NCBI RefSeq assembly: GCF_002285265.1
Contig: NZ_NSJB01000005.1
Coordinates: 1 to 64,000 of the forward strand
Length of the DNA: 64,000 nucleotides
Direction: 5' to 3'
Source: Vandammella animalimorsus
GTDB taxonomy: Bacteria; Pseudomonadota; Gammaproteobacteria; Burkholderiales; Burkholderiaceae_C
Shown one piece after another: positions 56,305 through 64,000 of the stretch. The position numbers and the translations under genes were made by a program. The notes under the pieces are model-generated. The model had not been told where the DNA came from. It ran no database searches and saw nothing but the letters and a program-made list of their open reading frames with translations. The first letter of the stretch is position 1. The number at the start of each line of letters is the position of its first letter.

Positions 56305-57167
56305 GGCCGCCCTCCTGCTGCGCGTTCTGCACGCCCGCTCAATCGCGGCAAGCCAAAGTCCTCCTCCAGCCCCGGGCCGGGGTAGTGGAACTGCACCGGC
56401 CCATCGAAAGCGCCCTGCACGAACTGCTGCACCAACGGATCGCGGCTTTGGCGGATTTGCGCCGGCGCACCCTGCTCGGCAATGGCGCCATTGGCCAGGA
56501 TCACCACGTGATCGGCGATGGCGAAGGTCTCATCCAGATCGTGCGAGACCAGGATGCTGGTCGTGCCCAGCGCATCGTTGAGGCGGCGGATCAGCCGCGC
56601 CGTCGTGCCCAGCGCAATCGGGTCCAGGCCGGCAAAGGGCTCGTCGTACATGATCAGCTCCGGGTCCAGCGCAATGGCCCGCGCCAGCGCCACGCGCCGC
56701 GCCATGCCGCCGGAGATCTCGCTCGGGTACAGCTCGCGCGCGCCGCGCAGGCCCACGGCATTGAGCTTCATCAGCACCACGTCGCGCAGCACGGCCTCGG
56801 GCAGGCGCGAGTGCTCGCGCAGCGGGAAGGCCACGTTCTCGAACACCGTCATGTCGGTAAACAGCGCACCGAACTGGAACAGCATGCCCATGCGCCGGCG
56901 CAGCGCATACAGACCCTTGTGCGTTTGCGCGCCCACGTCCACGCCATCGAAGAGCACACTGCCCACAGGCGGCAGGTGCTGGCCGCTGATGAGCCGCAGC
57001 AGCGTGGTCTTGCCGCCGCCCGAGGCCCCCATGATGGCCGTGACCTTGCCGCGCGGCACCTGCAGGCTCACGTCGCGCAGGATGGGGCGCTGGCCATAGC
57101 CGAAATGCAGATTGCGGATCTGCACCAGCGGCGCGGCGGCGCCGGCTTCGTTGGGTTGGAATGTCAT
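56301..57167 (-). CDS. mlaF: phospholipid ABC transporter ATPase MlaF
   Basis: The ATPase powering phospholipid transport. The 288 residues have Walker [10 protein letters not shown] (47-55), a Q-loop in [17 protein letters not shown], the signature ISGGMARR, Walker [14 protein letters not shown] and H-loop SHDLDE. Some 15 extra N-terminal and 25 C-terminal residues exceed E. coli MlaF (269). The start at 57167 (MTFQPNEAG) was chosen at the last ATG before the ABC fold; an upstream frame extension is not ABC-like. It is first in mlaFEDACB and preceded by a TAGAAT -10 at 57214. Confidence 0.96.
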   Translation of the reverse strand: MTFQPNEAGAAAPLVQIRNLHFGYGQRPILRDVSLQVPRGKVTAIMGASGGGKTTLLRLISGQHLPPVGSVLFDGVDVGAQTHKGLYALRRRMGMLFQFGALFTDMTVFENVAFPLREHSRLPEAVLRDVVLMKLNAVGLRGARELYPSEISGGMARRVALARAIALDPELIMYDEPFAGLDPIALGTTARLIRRLNDALGTTSILVSHDLDETFAIADHVVILANGAIAEQGAPAQIRQSRDPLVQQFVQGAFDGPVQFHYPGPGLEEDFGLPRLSGRAERAAGGRP

Positions 57168-57213
57168 ACAAATCAAAGAGCGCCCACGCCGCCCGGGCGC
57201 GGGCAAGCGGGCC

Positions 57214-57219
57214 ATTCTA
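57214..57219 (-). promoter_or_regulatory. -10 box of the mla operon
   Basis: Minus-strand TAGAAT is one base off TATAAT and 47 bp before the mlaF start. No strong -35 was found. Confidence 0.5.
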
Positions 57220-57317
57220 GCGAAGTGATGTCTCAGCCGCTTTGCCCGCGCCAGCGCCGCCCTGGCTGCGCAAATGCCATCGCGCGCGCATTCCCCGCCC
57301 CCTACCGGGCGGCCCGC

Positions 57318-57323
57318 TACACT
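57318..57323 (+). promoter_or_regulatory. -10 box of the DUF4124 gene
   Basis: TACACT in GCTACACTTGGCCC lies 103 bp before the DUF4124 start. The same core occurs before ypfJ (35143-35148) and, on the minus strand, before the BCCT gene (52951-52956), which suggests a local promoter consensus. Confidence 0.4.
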
Positions 57324-57425
57324 TGGCCCCTTGCTGCGAAAAGTGCCCGCGCCCACGCCCGGCACTGCGCGCCGGCGCGCCGCAGCCCAAGAGCCTGTTC
57401 ATTCAAAGAGAGAGGGACCCGATCT

Positions 57426-58010
57426 ATGCGCAAGACTTCACTTCAGATGATGCTGGCCGCCGCGCTGGCCCTGGGCGCCCTGGGCGCCGTGCAGGCCCAG
57501 CCCCAGTGGCAATGGCTCGATGCCAGCGGCCGCAAGGTCTACAGCGACCGCCCGCCCCCGCCGGACGTGCCGCAAAACCGCATCCTCAAGGCGCCGCGCG
57601 ATGCTGCCCCGGCTGCGCCCGCAGCGGCCGCGCCGGCCGGCGCCGAGGACGGCGATGGCGCCCAAGCCCAGAGCAGCGCCGGCGAGGACGCCGAGCTCAA
57701 GGCCCGCGTCGACGCGCAAGCCAAGGCCAAGGCCGAAGCCCAGGCGCGCGAGCAGACGGCGCAAGACGAGGAGAACGCCAAGATCAAGCAAGAAAACGAG
57801 CGCATCGCCCAGGAAAACGAGCGCATCCGGCGCGAGAACGCCGAAAAGCGCAAGGCCCAGTGCGCCGCCGCCCAGGCCACGCTCAAGCGCCTGGAGCCTG
57901 GCCGCCGCGTCATGACCACCGACGCCAAGGGCAACGCCGGCTACATGGACGACGCCACGCGCGAGGCCCAGCGCCAGCGCGCCCAGACCATCGTGCGCGA
58001 GAACTGCTGA
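57426..58010 (+). CDS. DUF4124 periplasmic protein with coiled coil
   Basis: A 194-residue secreted protein. It starts with a signal peptide (MRKTSLQMMLAAALALGALG, cleavage near VQA), then the DUF4124 block QWQWLDASGRKVYSDRPPPPDVPQNRIL. An Ala-rich part leads to a long Lys/Glu/Ala/Gln coiled coil (about 90-150, KAEAQAREQTAQDEENAKIK), and the protein ends with CAAAQATLKRLEPGRRVM and a final Cys. DUF4124 is common in Burkholderiales and its function is unknown. It is monocistronic, divergent from mlaF, and ends 43 bp before recB. Confidence 0.85.
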   Translation: MRKTSLQMMLAAALALGALGAVQAQPQWQWLDASGRKVYSDRPPPPDVPQNRILKAPRDAAPAAPAAAAPAGAEDGDGAQAQSSAGEDAELKARVDAQAKAKAEAQAREQTAQDEENAKIKQENERIAQENERIRRENAEKRKAQCAAAQATLKRLEPGRRVMTTDAKGNAGYMDDATREAQRQRAQTIVRENC

Positions 58011-58053
58011 TGCACCACCGCCGCCAGGCCGCAACGCGCGCCACCACATCGGC

Positions 58054-61000
58054 ATGACGGCCGCTGCCGATGCCGCTGCCCCGCCGCTGGCCCTGCGCCT
58101 GCCGCTGCAGGGCAGCCGCCTGATCGAGGCCAGCGCCGGCACGGGCAAGACCTGGACGATTGCCGCGCTGTACCTGCGGCTGGTGCTGGGCCACGGCGGC
58201 GCGGCCCATGCCCCCTGCGATGCGCCGCCCTTCGGGCCGCTGACGCCGCCGCAAATCCTGGTGCTGACCTTCACCCGCGCCGCCACCCAGGAGCTCAGCG
58301 CCCGCATCCGCGAGCTCCTGCACGAGGCCACGCGCTTTTTTCGCGGCCAGCTCGACCAGGCCGACGCGCTGCTGCAGGCGCTGCGCGCGCATTACCCGCC
58401 CGGCGCGCAGCGCGAGCTGGCCGCCTGGCGGCTGGAGCTGGCCGCCCAGAGCATGGACGAGGCGGCCATCCACACCATCGACGCCTGGTGCCACAAAGTC
58501 CTGCAAGACCACGCCGCGCTCACCGGCCAGCTCGGCCAGGCCCAGCTGGGCAGCGACAGCGCCCAGCTGTGGGACGTGGCGGCGCTGGACATCTGGCGCA
58601 ACCACGTCTATCCGTTGCAGGGCGAGACGCTGCAGTACGTGCAGGCCCTCTGGCCTGACGCCCAGCATTGGCTGGCACAAAGCCGCCGCCAGCAAAAAGC
58701 CCCCCTGCCCCCGGCGCCCCCATACCAGCCCGCTGCCAACGCCGCGCTGGCCAGCCAGGCCCTGGGCGACTGGCTGGCGCAGGCCCTGCAAGAGCAGCAG
58801 GCGCTGCTGACGCAATGGGCCGCCGGCTGGGACGAAAAAGCCGATCGGCTGCAGGAATGGCTGGACGCGCAAATCGCTGCGGGCAGCCCCCACAAAAGCC
58901 ACTGGGATGGCCGCAAGCTGCAGGCGCGCTTTTACCAGCCCTGGCTGCAAGCGCTGCGCCAATGGGCGCGGCAGCAGCCACCGCCGCCGCACATTGCCGG
59001 CCTGAGCGACTCCGCCGCTGCCCGGTATCGCCTGAGCCTCGAAGGCTTGCAGCAGGCGCGCCGCCCGCAGGCCCCGCCGCTGACACCGCAAGAGCTGCCC
59101 GAGGAAATCGCGCAATTGCAAGCCCTGCTGCAGCGCCTGGAGCAACTGCCCAAACTGGACTTGGCCACGCAAACCTTTGCGCTGGCGGCCACGCACCAGC
59201 GCTGGCAGCAGCTCAAGGCCCAGCAGGGCGTGATGGATTTTGACGACCTGCTGCTGCGCGTGCAGCAGGCCCTGGACAGCGCGCATGGCGCGGCGCTGCG
59301 CGCGCAACTGCTGGCGCAGTACCCGGCGGCCATGATCGATGAGTTCCAGGACACCTCGCCCGGCCAGTACCAGATCTTCAACACCCTCTACCAGCCCGAG
59401 CGCGACCTGGCCGAGCACGCCCTGCTGCTGATTGGCGACCCCAAGCAATCCATCTACGGCTTTCGCGGCGCCGACATCCACAGCTACCTGGCGGCCAAGC
59501 GCCAGACCCAGGGCCGCCACGACGCGCTGGACACCAACTTCCGCTCCAGCCAGGCGCTGGTGCAGGCCGTCAACCACGTCTTCAGCCAGGCCGAGCAGCG
59601 CCCCGGGCCGGGCGCATTTCGCTTTCGCGACCATGAGGGCGACCCGCCCAGCCCGCTGCCGTTCGAGCCCGTGCAGGCCCAGGGCCTTGCCCAGTGGCTG
59701 GGGCCGCAGCAGAGCGCAGGCGCGCAGGCGCTCGCCGCGATGACGCTGTGCGCGCCCGAGCAGGCCCTGCCCAAGGACGAGGCCTGGGAGCACTTCGCCC
59801 AGCTCTGCGCCGAGCAAATCGTCACCTGGCTGCAACGCGAGCGGCTGACGCTGTACGAGGCCGGCGCTGACGGCCCCCCCCGCGCCGTGCGCCGCCTGCA
59901 GCCCGGCGACATCGCCATCCTGGTGCACAACCAGAAGGACGCGGCGCTGCTGCAGCGCGCCTTGCGCCAGCGCCAGCTGCATGCGGTGTACCTCTCCGGG
60001 CGCGAATCGGTCTATGCCAGCGCCCAGGCGCGCGACCTGCTGCTGTGGCTGCAAGCCGTGGCCCAGCCCGGCGACGTGGCCCGCGCGCGCGCGGCCTTTG
60101 CCACGGCCCTGCTGGGCTGGCCCCTGCCCAGCCTGCTGGCCGGCGCCGAGCAGGAGGCGCTGCTGGACGCGCAACTGCAATTGCTGCAGCAGCTGCAGCA
60201 CATCTGGCGCCGCCAGGGCGTGCTGCCCATGCTGCGCCACAGCATCCACCAGCTGGGCCTGGCGCGCCAATGGCTGGCCGCCGAGGACGGCCGCGGCGAG
60301 CGCACCCTCACCAACGTGCTGCACCTGGCCGAGCTGCTGCAGCAGGCCAGCGCCGGCTGCGAGACCGAGCACCAGCTCATCCGCCACTTCACGCAGCAAA
60401 TCCAGCAGGCGCAGCAGGGCGCGAGCGGCGCCATGCAGGCCGAAGAGCAAATCGTGCGGCTCGAAAGCGATGCCCAGCTGATCCAGATCGTCACCATCCA
60501 CAAAAGCAAGGGGCTGGAGTACCCGGTGGTCATGCTGCCCTTTGCCTCGCACGGCGAACGCGCGCCCAGCGCCTCCAGCGCCCGCACGCCCGCCGCGCCC
60601 GGCCCCGCCGGGCAGGACGCGGGCGAAGAAGAACGCCGCGAGGCGCTGCGCCTGCTGTACGTGGCGCTGACGCGGGCGCGCCACGCGCTGTGGCTGGGCG
60701 TGCCCATCTACCCCGGCACGCGCGCCAAGGTCAACGCCTTGCACCGCAGCGCCCTGGGCTATCTGGTGCACGGCGACAGCGAGCTGGATGACGCGCAATG
60801 GCTGCCGCAGCTGCGCGCCTGGGCCGCGCCCTGCGCCGCCATCCAGGTGCAGGCCGCCGCCGCGCAGGCGGACTGCACGCGCTACCAGCCCGAGCAGCCC
60901 CAGCGGCACTGGCGCGCGCCGCAGCCCTACCCCGGCCACACCGACCAGCACTTCGCCATCGCCAGCTTCAGCGCGCTGGTGCGCGAGCTGCAGCCGCCAG

Positions 61001-61926
61001 GGCCTGCCGCCGCCGAGGCAAAAGCGCAGGCTCAGACACAAGCACAGGCCGGGGCGGAGGCAGCGCCACATGCCCCGGCCGACACCCTGGCCCTGCTGGC
61101 ACCGCCGGCCATCCCAGGCGCCCAGGACGAATGGCCCGCCATGCCGTCCAACCCTGCATGGGCCGCGCCAGCGCAGCCTACCGCCCCAGCCTGGCATGCA
61201 CTGCGCGGCAGCGCCCAGCTGGGCACCTGGATGCACGAGGCGCTGCAATGGCTGCAGGCCGAGGGCTTTGCCGCGCAGCTGAGCCCGGCCCAGGCCGCGC
61301 GCCTGCAGCGCCAGGCCACGCTGGCGGGCATGCCGCAGCACTGGCCGGCGCTGCAGCAATGGCTCAACCGCCTGTTGGCCACGCCGCTGCCGCTGCAGGC
61401 CGCGGCCGCGCCGCGCCTGTGCGAGCTGGAGCACAGCCTGCCGGAAATGGAGTTCTGGCTGCCCGTGGCGCAACCGCCGCAGCTGGCCAGCGCCCAGGCC
61501 ATCGACGCCATTTGCCGCACCCACCTCTGGCCCGGGCTGGATCGCCCCGCGCTGCAGCCACGCCAATGGCACGGCATGCTGATGGGCGCGGCCGACCTGG
61601 TGCTGCAACACCGCCAGCGCTTTTGGGTGCTGGACTACAAGAGCAACCGGCTCGGCCCCGGCCCGGCCAGCTACCACGCCGCGGCACTGCGCGAGGCCAT
61701 GCTGGCGCACCGCTACGACGTGCAGGCCCTGATCTACGGCCATGCGCTGCACCGGCTGCTGCGCCAGCGCCTGCCCGGCTACGACAGCAGCCAGCACCTG
61801 GGCGGCCTGCTGTACTGGTTTCTGCGCGGCGCCGACCACGCCGATGGCGGGCTGCTGCACCTGCCGCTGCCAGCTGCGGCGCTGGCCGAGATGGACGCCC
61901 TGCTGGCCGCGCCCGAGTCGGTCTGA
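58054..61926 (+). CDS. recB: exodeoxyribonuclease V beta subunit RecB
   Basis: RecB is the 3'-5' helicase and nuclease of RecBCD, which resects double-strand breaks. The 1290 residues carry Walker A ASAGTGKTW (26-34), LVLTFTRAATQEL, the DEFQDTSPGQY motif II near 428, GDPKQSIYGFRGAD motif III, IVTIHKSKGLEYPVVMLP motif V and LYVALTRARHALWLG motif VI. The C-terminal nuclease has the LDYKSN catalytic motif near 1193. Length is close to E. coli RecB (1180). Neither recC nor recD flanks it in this window: upstream is the DUF4124 gene and downstream a hydrolase-methyltransferase. The stop is inside a 10-bp tandem repeat. Confidence 0.95.
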   Translation: MTAAADAAAPPLALRLPLQGSRLIEASAGTGKTWTIAALYLRLVLGHGGAAHAPCDAPPFGPLTPPQILVLTFTRAATQELSARIRELLHEATRFFRGQLDQADALLQALRAHYPPGAQRELAAWRLELAAQSMDEAAIHTIDAWCHKVLQDHAALTGQLGQAQLGSDSAQLWDVAALDIWRNHVYPLQGETLQYVQALWPDAQHWLAQSRRQQKAPLPPAPPYQPAANAALASQALGDWLAQALQEQQALLTQWAAGWDEKADRLQEWLDAQIAAGSPHKSHWDGRKLQARFYQPWLQALRQWARQQPPPPHIAGLSDSAAARYRLSLEGLQQARRPQAPPLTPQELPEEIAQLQALLQRLEQLPKLDLATQTFALAATHQRWQQLKAQQGVMDFDDLLLRVQQALDSAHGAALRAQLLAQYPAAMIDEFQDTSPGQYQIFNTLYQPERDLAEHALLLIGDPKQSIYGFRGADIHSYLAAKRQTQGRHDALDTNFRSSQALVQAVNHVFSQAEQRPGPGAFRFRDHEGDPPSPLPFEPVQAQGLAQWLGPQQSAGAQALAAMTLCAPEQALPKDEAWEHFAQLCAEQIVTWLQRERLTLYEAGADGPPRAVRRLQPGDIAILVHNQKDAALLQRALRQRQLHAVYLSGRESVYASAQARDLLLWLQAVAQPGDVARARAAFATALLGWPLPSLLAGAEQEALLDAQLQLLQQLQHIWRRQGVLPMLRHSIHQLGLARQWLAAEDGRGERTLTNVLHLAELLQQASAGCETEHQLIRHFTQQIQQAQQGASGAMQAEEQIVRLESDAQLIQIVTIHKSKGLEYPVVMLPFASHGERAPSASSARTPAAPGPAGQDAGEEERREALRLLYVALTRARHALWLGVPIYPGTRAKVNALHRSALGYLVHGDSELDDAQWLPQLRAWAAPCAAIQVQAAAAQADCTRYQPEQPQRHWRAPQPYPGHTDQHFAIASFSALVRELQPPGPAAAEAKAQAQTQAQAGAEAAPHAPADTLALLAPPAIPGAQDEWPAMPSNPAWAAPAQPTAPAWHALRGSAQLGTWMHEALQWLQAEGFAAQLSPAQAARLQRQATLAGMPQHWPALQQWLNRLLATPLPLQAAAAPRLCELEHSLPEMEFWLPVAQPPQLASAQAIDAICRTHLWPGLDRPALQPRQWHGMLMGAADLVLQHRQRFWVLDYKSNRLGPGPASYHAAALREAMLAHRYDVQALIYGHALHRLLRQRLPGYDSSQHLGGLLYWFLRGADHADGGLLHLPLPAAALAEMDALLAAPESV

Positions 61927-61960
61927 ATCAGTCCGAATCAGTCCGAATCAGTCCGAATCG
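61921..61960 (+). repeat. four 10-bp tandem repeats at the recB stop codon
   Basis: The unit GTCCGAATCA occurs four times in a row, with a C-to-T change in copy one that creates the recB stop (gtcTGAatca) and a final G in copy four. The unit is ten bases, so slippage changes the frame. Confidence 0.7.
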
Positions 61961-62155
61961 GCCTGGGCAGGCCTTGCCCCAAGGGAGCTCTGCCGCCTCC
62001 GGCGGTAGCACGGCGTGATACGCCCCGGGCCTGGCCGCGCCGCGCCGGGGCAGCTCTGCGATAAACCCCTCATTGACGCACAGGCGGCGCCCTGGGCACC
62101 ATGCCCTGCGCCGCCTGCCTGCAAACTCAGCAAAACAGCCAAGAGGGCCAACGCC

Positions 62156-64000
62156 ATGCAGCACCAGCTACCGCAGCAACCACAACCGGACCTGCCCCAC
62201 CTGCCCAGCGACCCGGCGCAACACGATGCCCGCCCGACGGCGCGGCCCGTGCAGGAGCGGCGCTTTACCACGCACGACGGGCTGTCGCTGTTCTACCGGC
62301 ACTGGCCGGCCGTGCAGCCTGCCGCGCCCGTGGCACAGGGCGATGCGGCCTACGGCGTGCAGGCCGCGGCGCCCACGCCCACCATCGTGCTGCTGCACCG
62401 CGGCCATGAGCATTCGGGGCGCATGGCGCACCTGGTCGAGGAGCTGGCGCTGCCGCAGTTCCAGTTCTTCGCCTGGGATGCGCGCGGCCATGGCCTGTCA
62501 GGCGGCGAGCGCGGCGACAGCCCGGGCTTTGCCACCAATGTGCGCGACCTGCAGGACTTTGCCCAGCACCTGCAGCAGCAGCACGGCGTGGCCCCGCAGG
62601 ACATGGCCCTGGTGGCGCAAAGCGTGGGCGCGGTGCTGGCCGCCACCTGGGTGCACGACTACGCGCCGCCGATCCGCGCCCAGGTGCTGGCCGCGCCGGC
62701 CTTCGACATCAAGCTGTACGTGCCCTTTGCGCGCCCCGCGCTGAAGCTGCTGCACAGGCTGCGCGGCAAGTTCTTCGTCAACAGCTACGTCAAGCCGCGC
62801 TTTCTGACGCATGACCGCGAGCGCGCTGCCAGCTACGCCAGCGATGCGCTGATCACCCGGCCCATTGCCGTGAACGTGCTGCTGGATTTGTACGACACGG
62901 CCGAGCGCATCGTCGCCGACGCCCAGGCCATCCGCGCGCCCACGCAATTGCTCGTCTCGGGCAGCGACTTCGTGGTGCGCACCGGCGTGCAGCAGCGTTT
63001 TTTCGAGCGCCTGGGCGCCAGCCTCAAAGAGCACATCGTGCTGCCGGGCTTCTACCACGACACCCTGGGCGAGCGCGACCGCGCCCACGCTGTGGCCCAG
63101 GCGCGGCGCTTCATCCTCGCCGCCTGGGATGCGCCCGCGCCGCCCAGCCTGCGCCAGGCCGACCGCGCCGGCCCCGGCTGCGCCCAGGCCCAGGCGCTGG
63201 CCGCGCCGCTGCCGCCAGGCTCGCTGGCGCAGCGCTACTGGCAGCTGCAGCGCGCCGCGCTGCGCTGGGGCAGCCGCTTCTCCAACGGGCTGAAGCTGGG
63301 CTTCGAGACTGGCTTCGACTCCGGCAGCACGCTGGATTACGTGTACCGCAACCGGGCCGACAGCCCCAGCGCGCTGGGCCGCCTCATGGATCGCAACTAC
63401 CTGAACTCCATCGGCTGGCGCGGCATCCGCCAGCGCAAGCGCCACCTCGAAGAGCTGCTGCACCTGGCCATGCAGCGGCTGCACGAGGCCGGCCAGCCGC
63501 TGCGCATGGTGGACATCGCCGCAGGCCACGGCCGCTACATGCTCGAAGCCATTGCCCAGCGCCCGGCCGGGATCGCGCTGCCCGAGCAGGTGCTGCTGCG
63601 CGACTACAGCGACATCAACGTGCGCGACGGCCAGGCCCTGATCGCCGCCAAGGGCTTGGCGGACGTGGCGCGCTTTGCCAAGGGCGACGCCTTCGACGAG
63701 CAGGACCTGGCCCAGCTGCAGCCGCGCCCCACGCTGGCCGTGGTCTCCGGCCTGTACGAGCTGTTTGACGACAACGCGCTGGTGGCGCGCTCGCTGGCCG
63801 GGCTGGCCCAGGCCGTGCCCCCAGGCGGCTACCTGATCTACACCGGCCAGCCCTGGCACCCGCAGCAGGAGCTCATCGCCCGGGCCCTGAGCAGCCACCG
63901 CGGCGGCCAGCCCTGGGTGATGCGCCTGCGCAGCCAGGCCGAGATGGACGAGCTGGTGGCCGCCGCCGGCTTTCGCAAGCTGACCCAGCGCATCGACCGC
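62156..64000 (+). CDS. alpha/beta-hydrolase and SAM-methyltransferase fusion (partial, runs off the window)
   Basis: A fusion protein open for 615 codons to the edge. Residues about 35-330 are an alpha/beta hydrolase resembling monoglyceride lipases: FFAWDARGHGLSGG, the nucleophile elbow VAQSVGAV (Ser), LLVSGSDFVV (Asp) and PGFYHDTLGE (His). A Pro/Ala/Gln linker leads from about 355 to a class I methyltransferase (RMVDIAAGHGRYMLEAIA near 455, LRDYSDINVRDGQALI). Burkholderiales genomes have such two-domain proteins beside phospholipid genes. The ATG follows AAGAGGG. Position after recB is probably independent: 229 bp separate them. Confidence 0.8.
   Translation, partial: MQHQLPQQPQPDLPHLPSDPAQHDARPTARPVQERRFTTHDGLSLFYRHWPAVQPAAPVAQGDAAYGVQAAAPTPTIVLLHRGHEHSGRMAHLVEELALPQFQFFAWDARGHGLSGGERGDSPGFATNVRDLQDFAQHLQQQHGVAPQDMALVAQSVGAVLAATWVHDYAPPIRAQVLAAPAFDIKLYVPFARPALKLLHRLRGKFFVNSYVKPRFLTHDRERAASYASDALITRPIAVNVLLDLYDTAERIVADAQAIRAPTQLLVSGSDFVVRTGVQQRFFERLGASLKEHIVLPGFYHDTLGERDRAHAVAQARRFILAAWDAPAPPSLRQADRAGPGCAQAQALAAPLPPGSLAQRYWQLQRAALRWGSRFSNGLKLGFETGFDSGSTLDYVYRNRADSPSALGRLMDRNYLNSIGWRGIRQRKRHLEELLHLAMQRLHEAGQPLRMVDIAAGHGRYMLEAIAQRPAGIALPEQVLLRDYSDINVRDGQALIAAKGLADVARFAKGDAFDEQDLAQLQPRPTLAVVSGLYELFDDNALVARSLAGLAQAVPPGGYLIYTGQPWHPQQELIARALSSHRGGQPWVMRLRSQAEMDELVAAAGFRKLTQRIDR

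Noticed and set aside
61921-61960. A CRISPR array
   Set aside because: The units are only 10 bp and directly adjacent, without spacers. No other array-like structure was found in the window.

Overview
The window is GC-rich, densely coded chromosome from a Gram-negative bacterium, most likely a betaproteobacterium of the order Burkholderiales, family Comamonadaceae (an Acidovorax/Comamonas/Alicycliphilus-like organism). This rests on protein content: a complete Mla phospholipid-transport operon with mlaA inside it, a GltIJKL-type amino-acid ABC transporter, class I DAHP synthase, HemF, a PilR-like regulator next to AmpD, and many Ala/Pro/Gln-rich linkers typical of that family. No rRNA, tRNA or CRISPR array was seen.

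Layout. 1-200: 3' end of an IS4-type transposase beside obg. 234-7526: obg, then a surface-glycan group (WecA/MraY-like sugar-phosphate transferase, a GT2 glycosyltransferase, and a 1370-residue protein combining methyltransferase, coiled coil and two glycosyltransferase domains). 7647-14497: malate synthase G and a divergent LysR regulator, then gltI-gltJKL. 14560-15470: an AT-richer patch with two tandem, apparently paralogous small lipoproteins. 15472-29677: housekeeping genes (comM, maf, an RsmI-like methyltransferase, a flavin monooxygenase, tldD, rsfS with a histone-H1-like tail, hemF, an OmpR-type two-component pair, lgt, htpX, a DUF3025 gene, tesB). 29783-33233: a five-gene signalling module made of a winged-helix-like protein, a small GTPase, a PstB-like ABC ATPase fused to a dual-specificity phosphatase, and two Roadblock/LC7 proteins. 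33732-35062: aroG preceded by an aromatic-rich leader peptide and a terminator, a classical attenuator layout. 35191-43087: a YpfJ metallopeptidase, a tightly coupled acyltransferase-cdsA-CWC-thioredoxin operon, an acyl-CoA synthetase, a PilR-like regulator and ampD. 43302-50432: a type I restriction-modification island in the order hsdR-hsdS-fic-hsdM, with AT-richer specificity domains and repeat motifs before hsdM. 50539-64000: a BCCT transporter, mlaFEDACB, a DUF4124 protein, recB, and the start of a hydrolase-methyltransferase fusion that runs off the end.

The most novel item is the 29.8-33.2 kb module. Its GTPase, Roadblock and winged-helix parts recall the actinobacterial conservons (CvnB/C/D) and the MglA/MglB polarity switch, but it has no histidine kinase and carries an ABC-phosphatase fusion whose ABC signature motif is degenerate. 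The aroG attenuator, the Fic gene inside the hsd operon with repeats before hsdM, and a 161-bp MITE-like element are the next most interesting. All functional statements are read from sequence and family knowledge; no database search was possible.
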